Assembly (NCBI RefSeq): GCF_021283305.1
Contig: NZ_JAJSOK010000012.1
Location: 1 to 64,000, forward strand
DNA length: 64,000 bases
DNA from: Pseudonocardia kujensis
GTDB taxonomy: Bacteria; Actinomycetota; Actinomycetes; Mycobacteriales; Pseudonocardiaceae
Reading direction: 5' to 3'
Positions 36,953 through 48,367 of this stretch are shown in pieces. A program made the position numbers and the translations under genes. Below the pieces are notes generated by a model, which was given only the letters and a program-made list of their open reading frames with translations, made no database searches and was not told the origin of the DNA. The number at the start of each line of letters is the position of its first letter. Position 1 is the first letter of the stretch.

Positions 36953-37029
36953 ACGACACGCCGATCGTGTCGGCGCGGACTCGTGACGCGGGGTCGCGGC
37001 GGTGGTAGAACCTCGCACGGTTGTTCGAA

Positions 37030-37045
37030 TCGAACATGTGTGCGA
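37030..37045. promoter_or_regulatory. SOS box (LexA operator), LysM-gene-proximal
   Basis: TCGAACATGTGTGCGA has a perfect TCGAAC half-site and a near-perfect second half. It lies 45 bases before the GTG of the LysM gene, so LexA should repress that gene. An additional TTCGAA precedes it by four bases. Confidence 0.8.
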
Positions 37046-37089
37046 GAGTCGGCCGCTGAGCGGCGCGGACGAGGCGGAAGGGGTCTGCC

Positions 37090-38052
37090 GTGAACGGCGC
37101 GGGGATCGCGGAGGACGTGGTGGACGGACCGGCGGCGGCCGCGGGCGCGAGCGGGCGGGGCGGCGGGGGCGGCGTCGGCGTGTCGCGCGGGCGCGACTCG
37201 GTCGACGAGCGCCGGGCCGCCGCCGGCCGGGCCGGCCGGGTCCCGCCGGCGCGCGAACGGGGGACCGGCATGGACGGGGAACGCGAGGCAGGGCCGTCCC
37301 GGGGGCCGCGGCCGGTGCGACCCGCTCGCACCTCCCGCCGCGCCCGGCGTCCGGCGCAAGCTCCGGGCAGTGGCGTGGAGGCGGCTCGGGAGCCGGTCGT
37401 GCGGACGGGACGGGCGTCGTCGTGGGCCGTCGACCCGGCGCCCTGCTCCCACGGGCACGCCGCGCCCGTGCGGGGTGGCTCGCTCCGAGGAGTCGAGGCG
37501 GGAGAGTCCGCTTCTGCCGTGAGGGTGCCAGGGAGCGCTCTGCGGGCGCTGCGGATCGGCGGTTCCGCCATGCGGACCCCGGAGGCCGAGGCGCTGCGCG
37601 GGTCCGACGCCGCCGTGCGGGCCCGTGGAGCCCACGTGGGCGCCTGGCGGGTGTCCGGCCCTGCCATGGTGGTGGGCGGCGCGCCTCGGACGTTCCGCAC
37701 GCCCGTGCGCGTGCCGACCGGCAGGATCTCGGCGGCGCGGCACCGGATGCGGCGCGCCGTGGCGGTCGTCGCCCTCGCCCTGGCCTCCGCCGCCGTCGTG
37801 GTCGGGCTCGGGCTCGTGGCCGGGGCAGCGGGGGACGCCCACGTCCGCGCGGCCGTGCCGGCGGGGGCCGTCCAGGTGGCCGTCGAGCCGGGGGAGTCGA
37901 TCTGGGACGTTGCACGGCGGACGGTCCCCGGCGCCGGCCCGGCCGGCGCCGGCGGTACCGCCGCCGTCGTCGAGCGCATCGCGGCGGACAACGCGCTGCC
38001 CGTGGACGCGGCGCCGCTGCCCACCGGGCTCGTGCTGCGCGTCCCGGCCTGA
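37090..38052 (+). CDS. LysM-domain membrane protein, ChiZ (Rv2719c)-like
   Basis: The 320-residue product has a long, disordered Arg/Gly/Ala-rich N-terminal region. A membrane helix follows near residue 220 ([20 protein letters not shown]), then a C-terminal LysM domain ([19 protein letters not shown], then [18 protein letters not shown]). The setting divergent from lexA, behind an SOS box and upstream of nrdR, matches Rv2719c/ChiZ, a damage-induced division regulator with peptidoglycan hydrolase activity. A role in halting division after DNA damage is therefore likely, although the N-terminal region is much longer than in mycobacteria. It starts with GTG. Confidence 0.75.
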   Translation: MNGAGIAEDVVDGPAAAAGASGRGGGGGVGVSRGRDSVDERRAAAGRAGRVPPARERGTGMDGEREAGPSRGPRPVRPARTSRRARRPAQAPGSGVEAAREPVVRTGRASSWAVDPAPCSHGHAAPVRGGSLRGVEAGESASAVRVPGSALRALRIGGSAMRTPEAEALRGSDAAVRARGAHVGAWRVSGPAMVVGGAPRTFRTPVRVPTGRISAARHRMRRAVAVVALALASAAVVVGLGLVAGAAGDAHVRAAVPAGAVQVAVEPGESIWDVARRTVPGAGPAGAGGTAAVVERIAADNALPVDAAPLPTGLVLRVPA

Positions 38053-38199
38053 CGCCCGGGGCTCGTCGTCCGATCGGTGACGCCGGTCACGGCGGGCACC
38101 GGTTCTTGTCGGTGGTGGTTGATAGGAATCGCACACGCGTTCGACCGGTGGTCCGGGCATCCGGCTCGGGTGGGGTCGGCGCAGTGGTGGGAGGTCGTC

Positions 38200-38940
38200 A
38201 TGGATCCCAGGAGTGCAGTACTGGTCGGGGAGCCGAGGGAAGTGTCGGGCGAGGTGCCGACCGGCGCGGTGCCCGCCGGGCCGTCCGGGCTGCCCGCCGG
38301 CTCGTCGAGCGGCGCGCGAGCCGGCGTGCCGGGCGAGCGGCGGGCCGGCACGCACCCGGGGGTCCGTCCGCGTCCCCGCCCGGCGGGCCGCGCCGCGGCC
38401 GCTCGGGAGCCCGGCGGCCGGACCGCCGCCGGCCGCGACTGTGCGGACCGCGACCTCGCGGGCCGTCATTCCGGTGGCCGCGACTCCGCCGTCCGTCCGT
38501 ACGGTGGCCGCAACCTCGGCCGTGACGCCGGTGACCGCGAGGTCGGCCGGGGACCCGGCGGTCCCGCTTTCGGTGAGGCAGCCGACCGCGGGCACGCTCT
38601 CCGGGGTCGCCCCACCGGTTCGCCGGCGCGCGTCGTCGGAGCCTACGTGTCGGGGGCCCGGGCCCGCCTGGTCCGTCCGGCCGACGGCCCCGCCGTGGTC
38701 CCGGGCTGCCACCCCGTCGTCCGGCCCCGGCCCGCCGTGGCCGACTCGCGGTGCGTCCCGGCGCCCCGCCTGCGCCCGTCCCGGCTCTCGCGCTACGAGC
38801 GGACCGGTGGGGCCCGCAGGCTCGCCGGCGAGGCCCGCACCGGCCTGCTCGACCGGGTTCTGGCGGTCGCCGCGGTGGCGCTGGCGTCGGCCACGGTCGT
38901 CGTCGGTCTCGGTCTGCTCGCCGACCTCGTCGCGCGATGA
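38200..38940 (+). CDS. LysM-less paralogue of the ChiZ-like protein
   Basis: The 246-residue product starts at an ATG behind GGGAGG. The first 200 residues are disordered, with Arg/Gly/Ala repeats (GGR and GRD motifs). The C-terminus is a membrane helix, AVAAVALASATVVVGLGLL, nearly identical to the helix of the gene just upstream ([17 protein letters not shown]). The protein then ends (ADLVAR) where the LysM domain of its neighbour begins. It looks like a tandem duplicate that lost its peptidoglycan-binding part. Base composition is coding-like, but the disordered region has few constraints. Confidence 0.55.
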   Translation: MDPRSAVLVGEPREVSGEVPTGAVPAGPSGLPAGSSSGARAGVPGERRAGTHPGVRPRPRPAGRAAAAREPGGRTAAGRDCADRDLAGRHSGGRDSAVRPYGGRNLGRDAGDREVGRGPGGPAFGEAADRGHALRGRPTGSPARVVGAYVSGARARLVRPADGPAVVPGCHPVVRPRPAVADSRCVPAPRLRPSRLSRYERTGGARRLAGEARTGLLDRVLAVAAVALASATVVVGLGLLADLVAR

Positions 38941-39494
38941 GCTCGCCGCCCGGCGAGGGCGGCCGGGGAGCCCGGACGGCGCCACCGGCAGGCCGGAGGA
39001 CCGAGGGTGACGAAGTCCCCGCGGCGTCCGGAGTGGAGTCGCCGGTGGATCCGCCGGGGTCGGTGATGCGTCCTGTGGGTGGCGTGCGTCTCCTCTCGGG
39101 CACGGTGAGTGCCGGTGCCGTCGACACGCCGAGGAGGTCGACACGCCGGGCCACGACCGTCGACGCGTTCCCCGCAGTTCACCGGCGTGTCGCCGATGCG
39201 GCGAACGGTCGCGGTCCCGTACTCCGTCCGATCGGCACCCACGCAGGCGTGCAGGAACCGGGCGTGACCTGCGGGCCGTCACGGGGTGTCGCCACCCGGC
39301 CACCGGGGCACCCGGGGACGGGCCGGCCACGGCGCTCGTGAGAGGTTCCTTCCCGATCGGGGGAAGTCCGCACGACCCACCGCACGGAGATGGCGCGACC
39401 CCTACATGTTGTGGTTACATCCGTGTTGTTCGCCCACAGATTGGGTTCGGCGCAGGCCGAGTCGTCGGGCGCGTCGAGGTCGGGGGAGGTCCGG
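38941..39494. other. Gene-free 554-bp region upstream of nrdR
   Basis: No frame in this stretch shows convincing coding features. The final 100 bases are less G+C-rich and carry the NrdR-box pair at 39399-39446 that should control nrdR-nrdJ. The remainder contains no recognisable repeat, RNA gene or cobalamin riboswitch. Confidence 0.5.
39399..39446. promoter_or_regulatory. Tandem NrdR boxes in the nrdR-nrdJ promoter
   Basis: Box 1, CCCCTACATGTTGTGG (39399-39414), agrees with the NrdR consensus ACACWATATMTTGTGT at about 11 of 16 positions. Box 2, CGCCCACAGATTGGGT (39431-39446), agrees at about 8. Their starts are 32 bp apart, three helical turns, which is the arrangement NrdR requires. They lie upstream of nrdR, implying that NrdR represses its own operon. 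Confidence 0.65.
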
Positions 39495-39998
39495 ATGCGG
39501 TGCCCGTTCTGCCGTCACACGGACTGCAAGGTGATCGACTCCCGTGAGGTCGACGAGGGCGCGGCGACCCGTCGCCGGCGCTCCTGCCAGGCCTGTGGGA
39601 AGCGCTTCACCACCGTCGAGGAGCCGGTGCTCGCGGTGTTGAAGCGCAGTGGCGTCACGGAGCCGTTCAGCCGCGACAAGGTCGTGAGCGGCGTGCGCCG
39701 GGCCTGCCAGGGCCGACCGGTCGACGAGGACGCGTTGCAGAAGCTCGCGCACCGCGTCGAGGAGGCCGTCCGGGCGGGCGGGACCGCAGAGATCCCCAGC
39801 CACGAGGTGGGGCTGGCGATCCTCGGTCCGTTGAAGGAGCTCGACGAGGTGGCGTACCTGCGCTTCGCGAGCGTCTACCGCTCCTTCTCGTCCATCGAGG
39901 ACTTCGAGAAGGAGATCGCCGATCTGCGCAGGGCGGCTGCCGGGGAAGCAGTCGACCGGCGGGACCGGGCCGGGAGGAACGCGGGACCGACCGGGTAG
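39495..39998 (+). CDS. nrdR: Transcriptional repressor NrdR
   Basis: The 167-residue repressor has a zinc ribbon ([17 protein letters not shown], then [16 protein letters not shown]) at residues 1-45 and an ATP-cone domain at about 49-139 ([20 protein letters not shown]). It senses nucleotide pools and represses ribonucleotide reductase genes. The ATG at 39495 lies just after GGGGAGG; an earlier in-frame ATG at 39390 would place coding sequence over the NrdR boxes and is rejected. It is followed by its target nrdJ, 133 bases downstream. Confidence 0.95.
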   Translation: MRCPFCRHTDCKVIDSREVDEGAATRRRRSCQACGKRFTTVEEPVLAVLKRSGVTEPFSRDKVVSGVRRACQGRPVDEDALQKLAHRVEEAVRAGGTAEIPSHEVGLAILGPLKELDEVAYLRFASVYRSFSSIEDFEKEIADLRRAAAGEAVDRRDRAGRNAGPTG

Positions 39999-40131
39999 GG
40001 GGTCCGAGGGACCCGTGGGGCCGACCCGGACTACGGAAGTCGAGCCGACCCCGATCTCGCAGGCAGGACACCCGCCGTCGCCCCAGCCGGCGGAGGGTGC
40101 AGCACATGGTCGGATGCGAATGAGGGAGAGC

Positions 40132-43044
<2,913 letters not shown>

Positions 43045-43055
43045 GCCGCCGCTGA

Positions 43056-43096
43056 CGGACGGCCCCGCCCCCGCGCTCCGGGAGCGGGGCCGTCCG
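43056..43096 (+). terminator. Strong hairpin terminator after nrdJ
   Basis: CGGACGGCCCCGC pairs perfectly with GCGGGGCCGTCCG, a 13-bp stem with a 15-base loop, starting 12 bases after the nrdJ stop. It precedes the palindrome array. Confidence 0.85.
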
Positions 43097-43103
43097 CATC
43101 TCC

Positions 43104-43297
43104 CGCACCATGGAACCAACGTGCGATTCCTCGGGCGTCGGACACGCATTATGGAACCATAACGCGAAATCTCGGGCATTCTTATCGCACTATGGAACCA
43201 TAATGCGCAATCCGGCGCCCTCTGGACGCGTTATGGAGCCATAATGCGCTATCTGAACTCTTCCGAGCGCGTCAGGGATCCGTACTGAGCTTTCAGG
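43104..43297. repeat. Array of palindromes at an exact 41-bp period
   Basis: Units begin at 43104, 43145, 43186, 43227 and (degenerate) 43268, exactly 41 bp apart. Each core has 10-bp arms, CGCATTATGG and CCATAATGCG or close variants, around a two-base centre (AA or AG). Spacers of 19 bp differ between units, though the first two share a TCGGGC segment. The core is AT-rich against a G+C-rich genome. Conservation is highest in units 2-4 and fades at both ends. It fills the convergent gap after nrdJ and reaches the hydrolase stop codon. Confidence 0.85.
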
Positions 43298-44297
43298 TGG
43301 CGGATCGCTGGGCCGAGGGTTCGGCGGAGGCGACGGTGTCCGGGGTGGCGCGTAGGAGCTGGCGCCACTGCTCCGGGCTCCAACGCGCGGGTTCGGTGCC
43401 GGCGAGGAACTCCTCGAGCAGGCCGACGAACCGGCGCGGGTCGGTGTGGAACGGGAAGTGTCCGGCGTCGGGGAAGATCTCCAGTCGGCTGCCGGGCATG
43501 GCCTCGTGGGCGCGCCGCCCGTGCGCGACCGGCACGATCGCGTCGCGCGCGCCCCAGATCAGCAGCGTGGGCATGCCGCGGGTGAGGTAGCAGCGGTCGA
43601 GCATGGTCACGACCTGGCCGCGCCAGTCGACGACCGCGCGCAGGGTCCGGATGAACGCCGCGCGGGCGGTCGCGTCGGGCAGGGCGTCGATCACCCGCAG
43701 CATGTCGGGCGCGTCGGTTCCCAGCCCCGTGCCGAGTACCCGCAGGGCCTCGACGACCGCCCCCACCTGCCAGCGCATGGTCGGCAGCCGCAGCGCGTGG
43801 AGAGCGGCGGTCGCGCCGGGCAAGGTCATGGCCCGCAGCACCGGGTTGACCTCGGGTCCGGCGCCGCCGCTGCCGACCAGCACGAGCCGCTCGGTGCGGT
43901 CGGGGAACTGGTAGGCGAACTGCATCGCGACGCCGCCGCCGAGCGAGTGCCCGACGAGCGTCGCGCGGCGGATCCCGAGCACGCCGAGCAGGTCGCGGAC
44001 GCCGTTGGCGTAGGCGGCGACCGAGTAGTCCGCCCGCGGCTTGTCCGAACGGCCGTGGCCGAGCAGGTCGGGCGCGATCACGAGATGACGCCGCGCCAGC
44101 GCCGGGACGACGGTCTCCCAGGTCGTCGAGCTGTCACCGATCCCGTGGATCAGCACGACGGCCGGACCCGACCCCGCGACGCGGAAGGCGCGCCGGTAGC
44201 CGTGGACGGTGCGGAAGCGCAGGTCGGCGTCGCGCGGCGGGACGGCCCCGAGGCGGCCACCGCTGGTGCGGAGGCCTGGGCGAGCCGTTCCGGCCAT
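43293..44297 (-). CDS. Alpha/beta-hydrolase (Rv2715-like)
   Basis: The 334-residue hydrolase has an oxyanion loop HGIGDSSTTW and the nucleophile elbow GHSLGGGVAM. The acid is in WGARDAIVPV and the catalytic histidine in DAGHFPFHTDP. It lacks a signal peptide. The same gene follows the nrdR region in mycobacteria (Rv2715), so it is part of the conserved neighbourhood, but the substrate is unknown; esters or epoxide-like compounds are typical. It converges with nrdJ and diverges from the NUDIX gene. Confidence 0.88.
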   Translation of the reverse strand: MAGTARPGLRTSGGRLGAVPPRDADLRFRTVHGYRRAFRVAGSGPAVVLIHGIGDSSTTWETVVPALARRHLVIAPDLLGHGRSDKPRADYSVAAYANGVRDLLGVLGIRRATLVGHSLGGGVAMQFAYQFPDRTERLVLVGSGGAGPEVNPVLRAMTLPGATAALHALRLPTMRWQVGAVVEALRVLGTGLGTDAPDMLRVIDALPDATARAAFIRTLRAVVDWRGQVVTMLDRCYLTRGMPTLLIWGARDAIVPVAHGRRAHEAMPGSRLEIFPDAGHFPFHTDPRRFVGLLEEFLAGTEPARWSPEQWRQLLRATPDTVASAEPSAQRSAT

Positions 44298-44397
44298 GGC
44301 GTCACCTCCCGCGAGCTCGCGTCGGTGCGTGACGCTAGGCGCGCGGCATTGCCACCGTGTTGCACCCGTGTGCCGCGTCCGGATCTACGGTGAGGTG

Positions 44398-44856
44398 GTG
44401 AGTCCGCGCTACCAGCTCGTGCCCGCCGCCTACGTCGTGCTGTGCCGTGAGCCGAACGAGATCCTGCTCCAGCTCCGGCAGAACACCGGGTTCCGCGACG
44501 GCTTCTGGGCGACGGCCGCGGCCGGGCACGTCGAGAAGGGCGAGTCGGTGCTGGAGGCGGCGGTGCGGGAGGCCCGGGAGGAGTTGGGCGTCGAGATCGC
44601 GCCTGTGGACCTCCAGCCGTTGACCGCGATGCACCGCACCGAGGCCACGGGTGACCCGATCGACGAGCGCGTCGACTTCTTCTTCACCTGCCGCCGGTGG
44701 ACCGGCACGCCGCGGCTGGTCGAGCGCGCCAAGGCCGCTGACCTCCGCTGGTTCCCGCTCGACGCCCTACCCGATCCCGTCGTCGCCCACGAGCGCGAGG
44801 TGTTCGAGGCCCTCCGCGCCGGGGGACCGCCGACGATCACGACGCACGGGTTCTGA
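44398..44856 (+). CDS. NUDIX hydrolase
   Basis: The 152-residue protein contains a full Nudix box, GHVEKGESVLEAAVREAREE then LGV. This is the metal-binding loop of pyrophosphohydrolases acting on nucleoside diphosphate derivatives. The N-terminus reads SPRYQLVPAAYVVLCREPNE; GTG codons at 44395 and 44398 are both possible starts. The specific substrate cannot be inferred. Immediately downstream lies the decayed region, whose remnants read into this gene's 3-prime end on the opposite strand. Confidence 0.9.
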   Translation: MSPRYQLVPAAYVVLCREPNEILLQLRQNTGFRDGFWATAAAGHVEKGESVLEAAVREAREELGVEIAPVDLQPLTAMHRTEATGDPIDERVDFFFTCRRWTGTPRLVERAKAADLRWFPLDALPDPVVAHEREVFEALRAGGPPTITTHGF

Positions 44857-44865
44857 CGGGTCCCA

Positions 44866-45411
44866 CGCCTCCGCAGCGCCGCGGCCCGCTCGCCGACCCG
44901 GACCTCCAGAACCCGGGTGAGCTCGTCGAGCCCCGGCCGGCGGATCAGCGGCCCGGGCCCGCGGCGTGGTCGCCCCGCGCCGCACGAGGGCGACCGACTC
45001 GGTGATCCCGTGCACGCCCCAGGCGTCGAGGAGGCCGTCGTGTCCGATGGCCGCGACGAACCGCCGGGGGAGACCCGCGTGGCGTCGAGCTCCACGACGG
45101 GACGGCGGGCCGACGCGGTGAGCGCCGCGTACTCGGCCGCGCGCAGGGTGCAGCCGCGCAGGGCGAGCAGGCCGGATCCGGGGACGGGTTCGCGCCGGAC
45201 GTCGGCCCGGCGCGGGTAGCGGCCTCTTGGTGACGACGTCGACGAGCGTCGGGCACAGCCGGCGCACCTGTTCGGGGTCGGTGATCTCGGGTCCGGTGAG
45301 CTCGCGGCCCGCGGCGGACACGGACAGGACGGCGTCGGCGCCCGCGACGAGCGGTAGTGCCGCGGGGGCACGGCCGTCCACACCGGACACACCGAGGGTG
45401 TCGACGAGCAC
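44866..45411 (-). pseudogene. Remnant of a dynamin-like GTPase, multiple frameshifts
   Basis: Fragments in alternating frames join into dynamin-like text. LVDTLGVSGVDGRAPAALPL, then ADAVLSVSAAGRELTGPEI, covers the switch II region. After a shift near 45220 comes EPVPGSGLLALRGCTLRAAE. After another near 45085 comes RFVAAIGHDGLLDAWGVHGI. Near 44990 the frame shifts again to LDELTRVLEVRVGERAAALR. The P-loop part that should precede it is missing. At least three frameshifts rule out a functional protein. Actinobacteria often carry such GTPases (IniA/IniC type) beside Hsp70-like genes, as hinted by the adjacent plus-strand fragment. Confidence 0.5.
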
Positions 45412-45419
45412 GAGCCGGC

Positions 45420-45551
45420 CTCGTCGCCCTGCGGCGGCTGGCCGACTCCTGCCGGGAGGGCCGCCGTCGGCTCGTCGGGGCTGCCGGCACCGTCGTCGAC
45501 ATGGCCCTCTCGGCCTCCCGTGAACCGGTGCGGGTCACCGCCGCCGACGGT
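45420..45551 (+). pseudogene. Possible fragment of an Hsp70-like protein gene
   Basis: A 44-codon plus-strand segment reads LVALRRLADSCREGRRRLVG, then AAGTVVDMALSASREPVRVTAADG. This resembles the nucleotide-binding-domain helix and strand of actinobacterial Hsp70-like proteins (CREGKEALS, then VRVTRAEF in relatives). No start, no upstream domain and no downstream continuation are intact. It abuts the GTPase remnant head-to-head, whereas in intact loci the two are usually codirectional. The identification is tentative. Confidence 0.35.
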
Positions 45552-46503
45552 CGATGCCGCCGCACTCGACGCGGTGTCCGGTTCTCGCCACCATGCGGGA
45601 AACGGACGCGGAATCGTTCGACTTCGTCGTCGGCGACGCCGCTAGCCCACCGAGCGTTGTCGGAGGCGTTCGGCCGTCCGATCGTGGTGCCGTCGGAGCC
45701 CGGGCGCCGCGGCCGCCCGCGCGGCCCCCGGGATCGCGGCCCGGCGGGCCGAGTCGCTCCTCTCCCCGCAGCCGCTCTCTCCGCGCAGCCCCACTCTCCC
45801 CACGCCGCAGCTCCCGACTTGCGTGTCCCTTCGTCCCGACTCGCGGGGTCGGAGACCGGGTAGCTGTGGCCGGCGGCCGCCCGGTGGAACGGTTCCCGCG
45901 CGCCGGCACACGCACGAGGACGGCGGCCACCTCGGACGCAGGGACGACCGGGGGCGCACCGCCGGCCACGCCGTCCGATCGGGACGTTGGTCCCGGCGCG
46001 CGCCACCGCGGTCGTCGTCGCCCTCGGTGGTGGTCACGCCGTCGCCGGGCTCGGCGACGGCGGGAACGGCCCCGCTGCAGCCGCCCTCACTCCGAGCCAC
46101 GGACCCCGCTGGAGAGCGCGGCCGACGGACGCGGTGCACGAACGGCGCAGGAGCGATCCGTGTAGGCCCTTCCGCATGCGCAACCATGGTCACGCATCGT
46201 GGAGTGGGACGGTCGATGAACGACCCCTCCGTCCAGACTCGACGATCATGCCACGGCGTGGCCTCGCAGACGGTGACCCCATACGACGGCCTCGTGCGCG
46301 CCCCGGACCTGGCGAACCCGGTCCGCCTCGGCCTCCACGACGCCGGTCTCGGCTCGCGCCGTTCATGATCATCGGTCGGCTGCGTCCGCGGTGGTCACGA
46401 CGGCCGTAGCGGCGCCGCACCACCGACCACCCGGCTCCGCCGCGGGCACGATCGCCACCTCCGCGCATCCGCATCTCACCCCGCACCCCGGCGGGACCGG
46501 CCC
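45552..46503. other. Decayed DNA without an intact gene
   Basis: This stretch of about 950 bp shows many short open frames but none with a coherent protein. Some pieces look protein-derived, for example a plus-strand hydrophobic segment near 45990-46050 (ATAVVVALGGGHAVAGL). It probably continues the eroded GTPase/Hsp70-like locus. No transposase, tRNA or repeat boundary was found. Confidence 0.45.
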
Positions 46504-47307
46504 TCACCCCAGCTCCAGCACCGCGGCGGGGTCCTCCTTCGGCAGCTCGTCGACCACCGCCATGACCTGCATCGACGTCAACGTGACGGCGCCGTGGTGC
46601 GTGGTGAGGAAGGCGGTGTCGGCGGCGTCGCGCCCGGTGTGGATCCGCAGCATCGACGCCCGCGGGGCGAGGCCGGTCGCGTCGACCACGACCCACCGCG
46701 ACCCCGTCCACGCCTCGACGACCGCGTGGAAGTCCATCGGGAACAGGCCCGGGGCGTACACGGCGACGAGCCGCGCGGGAACGTCGAGTGCCCGCAGCAG
46801 CGCGACGACGAGATGGGCGTAGTCCCGGCAGACGCCCTCGCCGAGCAGGAGGGTGTCGACGGCGTCGTCCGTCGGCTTGCTCGAACCGCCCACGTAGGCG
46901 AGCCGCTCCCGCACCCACGCGGTCACGGCGGCGATCCGCGCCTCGGCGCCCTCGACCGTGCCGAACTCGCGGGTGGCGGTGGCCAGCAGCCGGTCCGACG
47001 GGCAGTACCGGCTCGGCCGCAACGCCAGCAGCCGGTCCATCTCCGGGGCCAGCGGCGGCACCAGCACCTCCCGCCGCCCCTCGACCTGCGCGACGTACTC
47101 CACCACCAGCTCGCCGGGCGCGCAGTCGAGCACGTGCGTGCGGCCGCCGTGGCCGGCGTCGAGCTCCCGCGGCGGGTCGAGGACGGTGTCGTCGAGCGTG
47201 AGGGTGAGGCGCTCGGAGGTCGCGCCGCCGGCGACGGCGATCTGCAACGCCATCAGCGCGGGCTCGGAGACGGTCAGCTGGAGCCGGGCGGTCACGTCGC
47301 GTCGCAC
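46504..47307 (-). CDS. Transglutaminase-like cysteine protease-fold protein
   Basis: The 267-residue protein starts with GTG. It has an N-terminal beta-sandwich-like region (LQLTVSEPALMALQIAVAGG) and a transglutaminase core. The probable triad is the cysteine in GEGVCRDYAHLVVALLRAL, the histidine in MDFHAVVEAWTG and the aspartate in WVVVDATGLAP. It is cytoplasmic, with no signal peptide. Such proteins in actinobacteria may be peptidases or transferases; the substrate is unknown. It diverges from the pirin gene at 47384 and borders the decayed region. Confidence 0.85.
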   Translation of the reverse strand: MRRDVTARLQLTVSEPALMALQIAVAGGATSERLTLTLDDTVLDPPRELDAGHGGRTHVLDCAPGELVVEYVAQVEGRREVLVPPLAPEMDRLLALRPSRYCPSDRLLATATREFGTVEGAEARIAAVTAWVRERLAYVGGSSKPTDDAVDTLLLGEGVCRDYAHLVVALLRALDVPARLVAVYAPGLFPMDFHAVVEAWTGSRWVVVDATGLAPRASMLRIHTGRDAADTAFLTTHHGAVTLTSMQVMAVVDELPKEDPAAVLELG

Positions 47308-47383
47308 CGCGGGAGTCTGTCAGGCCGGTGTGACGCGGGCATGTCGGTGCGTGCCCGTATCGTCACGTTCGGGGGGTGGTCGG

Positions 47384-48361
47384 ATGAGCGACGTGACAGC
47401 CGATCCGCGGGTCACGGTGTGCGAGTCGCGGGCGACCGGCGGGCCGGTGAGCGAGCTGCTGGAGCCGCGCCGGGTGCAGCTGGGGGAGAGCACCGAGGTC
47501 CGCCGGCTGCTGCCCGGCCTGGGTCGGCGGATGGTCGGGGCGTGGTGCTTCGTCGACCACTACGGGCCGGACGAGATCGCGGCCGAGCCGGGCATGCAGG
47601 TCGCCCCGCACCCGCACATCGGCCTGCAGACGGTGAGCTGGTTGCTCGAGGGCGAGGTGCACCACCGGGACTCCCTGGGCAGCGACGTGCTGGTCCGGCC
47701 CGGCGAGCTCGGGCTGATGACGGCGGGTCGCGGCATCGCGCACTCCGAGCAGTCCCCGGACCCGCACTCCCCGTTCCTGCACGGTGCGCAGCTCTGGGTG
47801 GCGCTGCCGGGGGAGGAGCGCACGGTCGCGCCGCGCTTCGAGCACCATGCCGATCTGCCGCAGGTCACCACGCACGGCCTGCGCGCCACCGTCCTGCTCG
47901 GCGAGCTCGGTGGAGCGCGGTCCCCGGGCCGGGTGCACAGCCCGATCGTGGGGGTCGACGTCCGGCTGGCGGCCGGGGCGACCACCGCGCTGCCGTTGGA
48001 GCCGGACTTCGAGCACGCGGTGCTCACCGTGTCGGGCGCCCCCGAGGTCGACGGCCGCGTCCTGGGTCCCGGCACCCTGCTCTACCTGGGCACCGGTCGC
48101 CGGGAGGTCCCGTTGCGGGCCGAGCCGGAGAGCCGGTTCCTGCTGCTCGGGGGCGAGCCGTTCGCCGAGCAGCTGGTCATGTGGTGGAACTTCGTGGGGC
48201 GCAGCGGCGAGGAGGTCGCCGCGGCGCGGGCCCAGTGGCAGGCGGAGATCGTCGGGGGCGCCGACCACCGCTTCGGCGCCGTCCCCGGGTACGAGGGCCT
48301 GCCCCTCGCCGCGCCCGCGCTCCCGTCGACCCCGCTGAAGCCGCGGGGCCGCGAGCGCTGA
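47384..48361 (+). CDS. Pirin-family protein
   Basis: The 325-residue bicupin has the pirin metal site in its N-terminal domain: two histidines in APHPHIGLQTVSWLLEGEV, then one in GRGIAHSEQSP. The C-terminal cupin follows (VDVRLAAGATTALPLEPDF, then LLLGGEPFAEQLVMWWNFVG). Pirins bind iron or other divalent metals and are either quercetinase-like dioxygenases or regulatory factors. The ATG at 47384 follows a GGGGGG ribosome site. A second, single-domain-like pirin lies at 58338. Confidence 0.9.
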   Translation: MSDVTADPRVTVCESRATGGPVSELLEPRRVQLGESTEVRRLLPGLGRRMVGAWCFVDHYGPDEIAAEPGMQVAPHPHIGLQTVSWLLEGEVHHRDSLGSDVLVRPGELGLMTAGRGIAHSEQSPDPHSPFLHGAQLWVALPGEERTVAPRFEHHADLPQVTTHGLRATVLLGELGGARSPGRVHSPIVGVDVRLAAGATTALPLEPDFEHAVLTVSGAPEVDGRVLGPGTLLYLGTGRREVPLRAEPESRFLLLGGEPFAEQLVMWWNFVGRSGEEVAAARAQWQAEIVGGADHRFGAVPGYEGLPLAAPALPSTPLKPRGRER

Positions 48362-48367
48362 GGCGGG

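Larger units (their letters stand above)
36671..37089. promoter_or_regulatory. lexA / LysM-gene divergent intergenic region
   Basis: This 419-bp stretch has no convincing gene. It begins with a GGAGG ribosome site for lexA, continues through a G+C-rich segment that would be a long lexA leader (about 250 bases), and ends in the AT-richer SOS-box segment at 36930-37050. The layout resembles lexA-chiZ in mycobacteria. Confidence 0.6.

Noticed and set aside
39390..39494. Longer NrdR start at 39390
   Set aside because: It would put coding sequence across the NrdR boxes and add residues before the zinc ribbon that the family lacks; the ATG at 39495 has a strong ribosome site.
38941..40131. Cobalamin riboswitch controlling nrdJ
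   Set aside because: No B12-box-like or conserved riboswitch core was found before nrdR or nrdJ, and NrdR boxes explain the control.
43104..43297. CRISPR array
   Set aside because: Repeat plus spacer is only 41 bp, spacers are 19 bp, the repeats are full palindromes with variable bases, and no cas gene is near.
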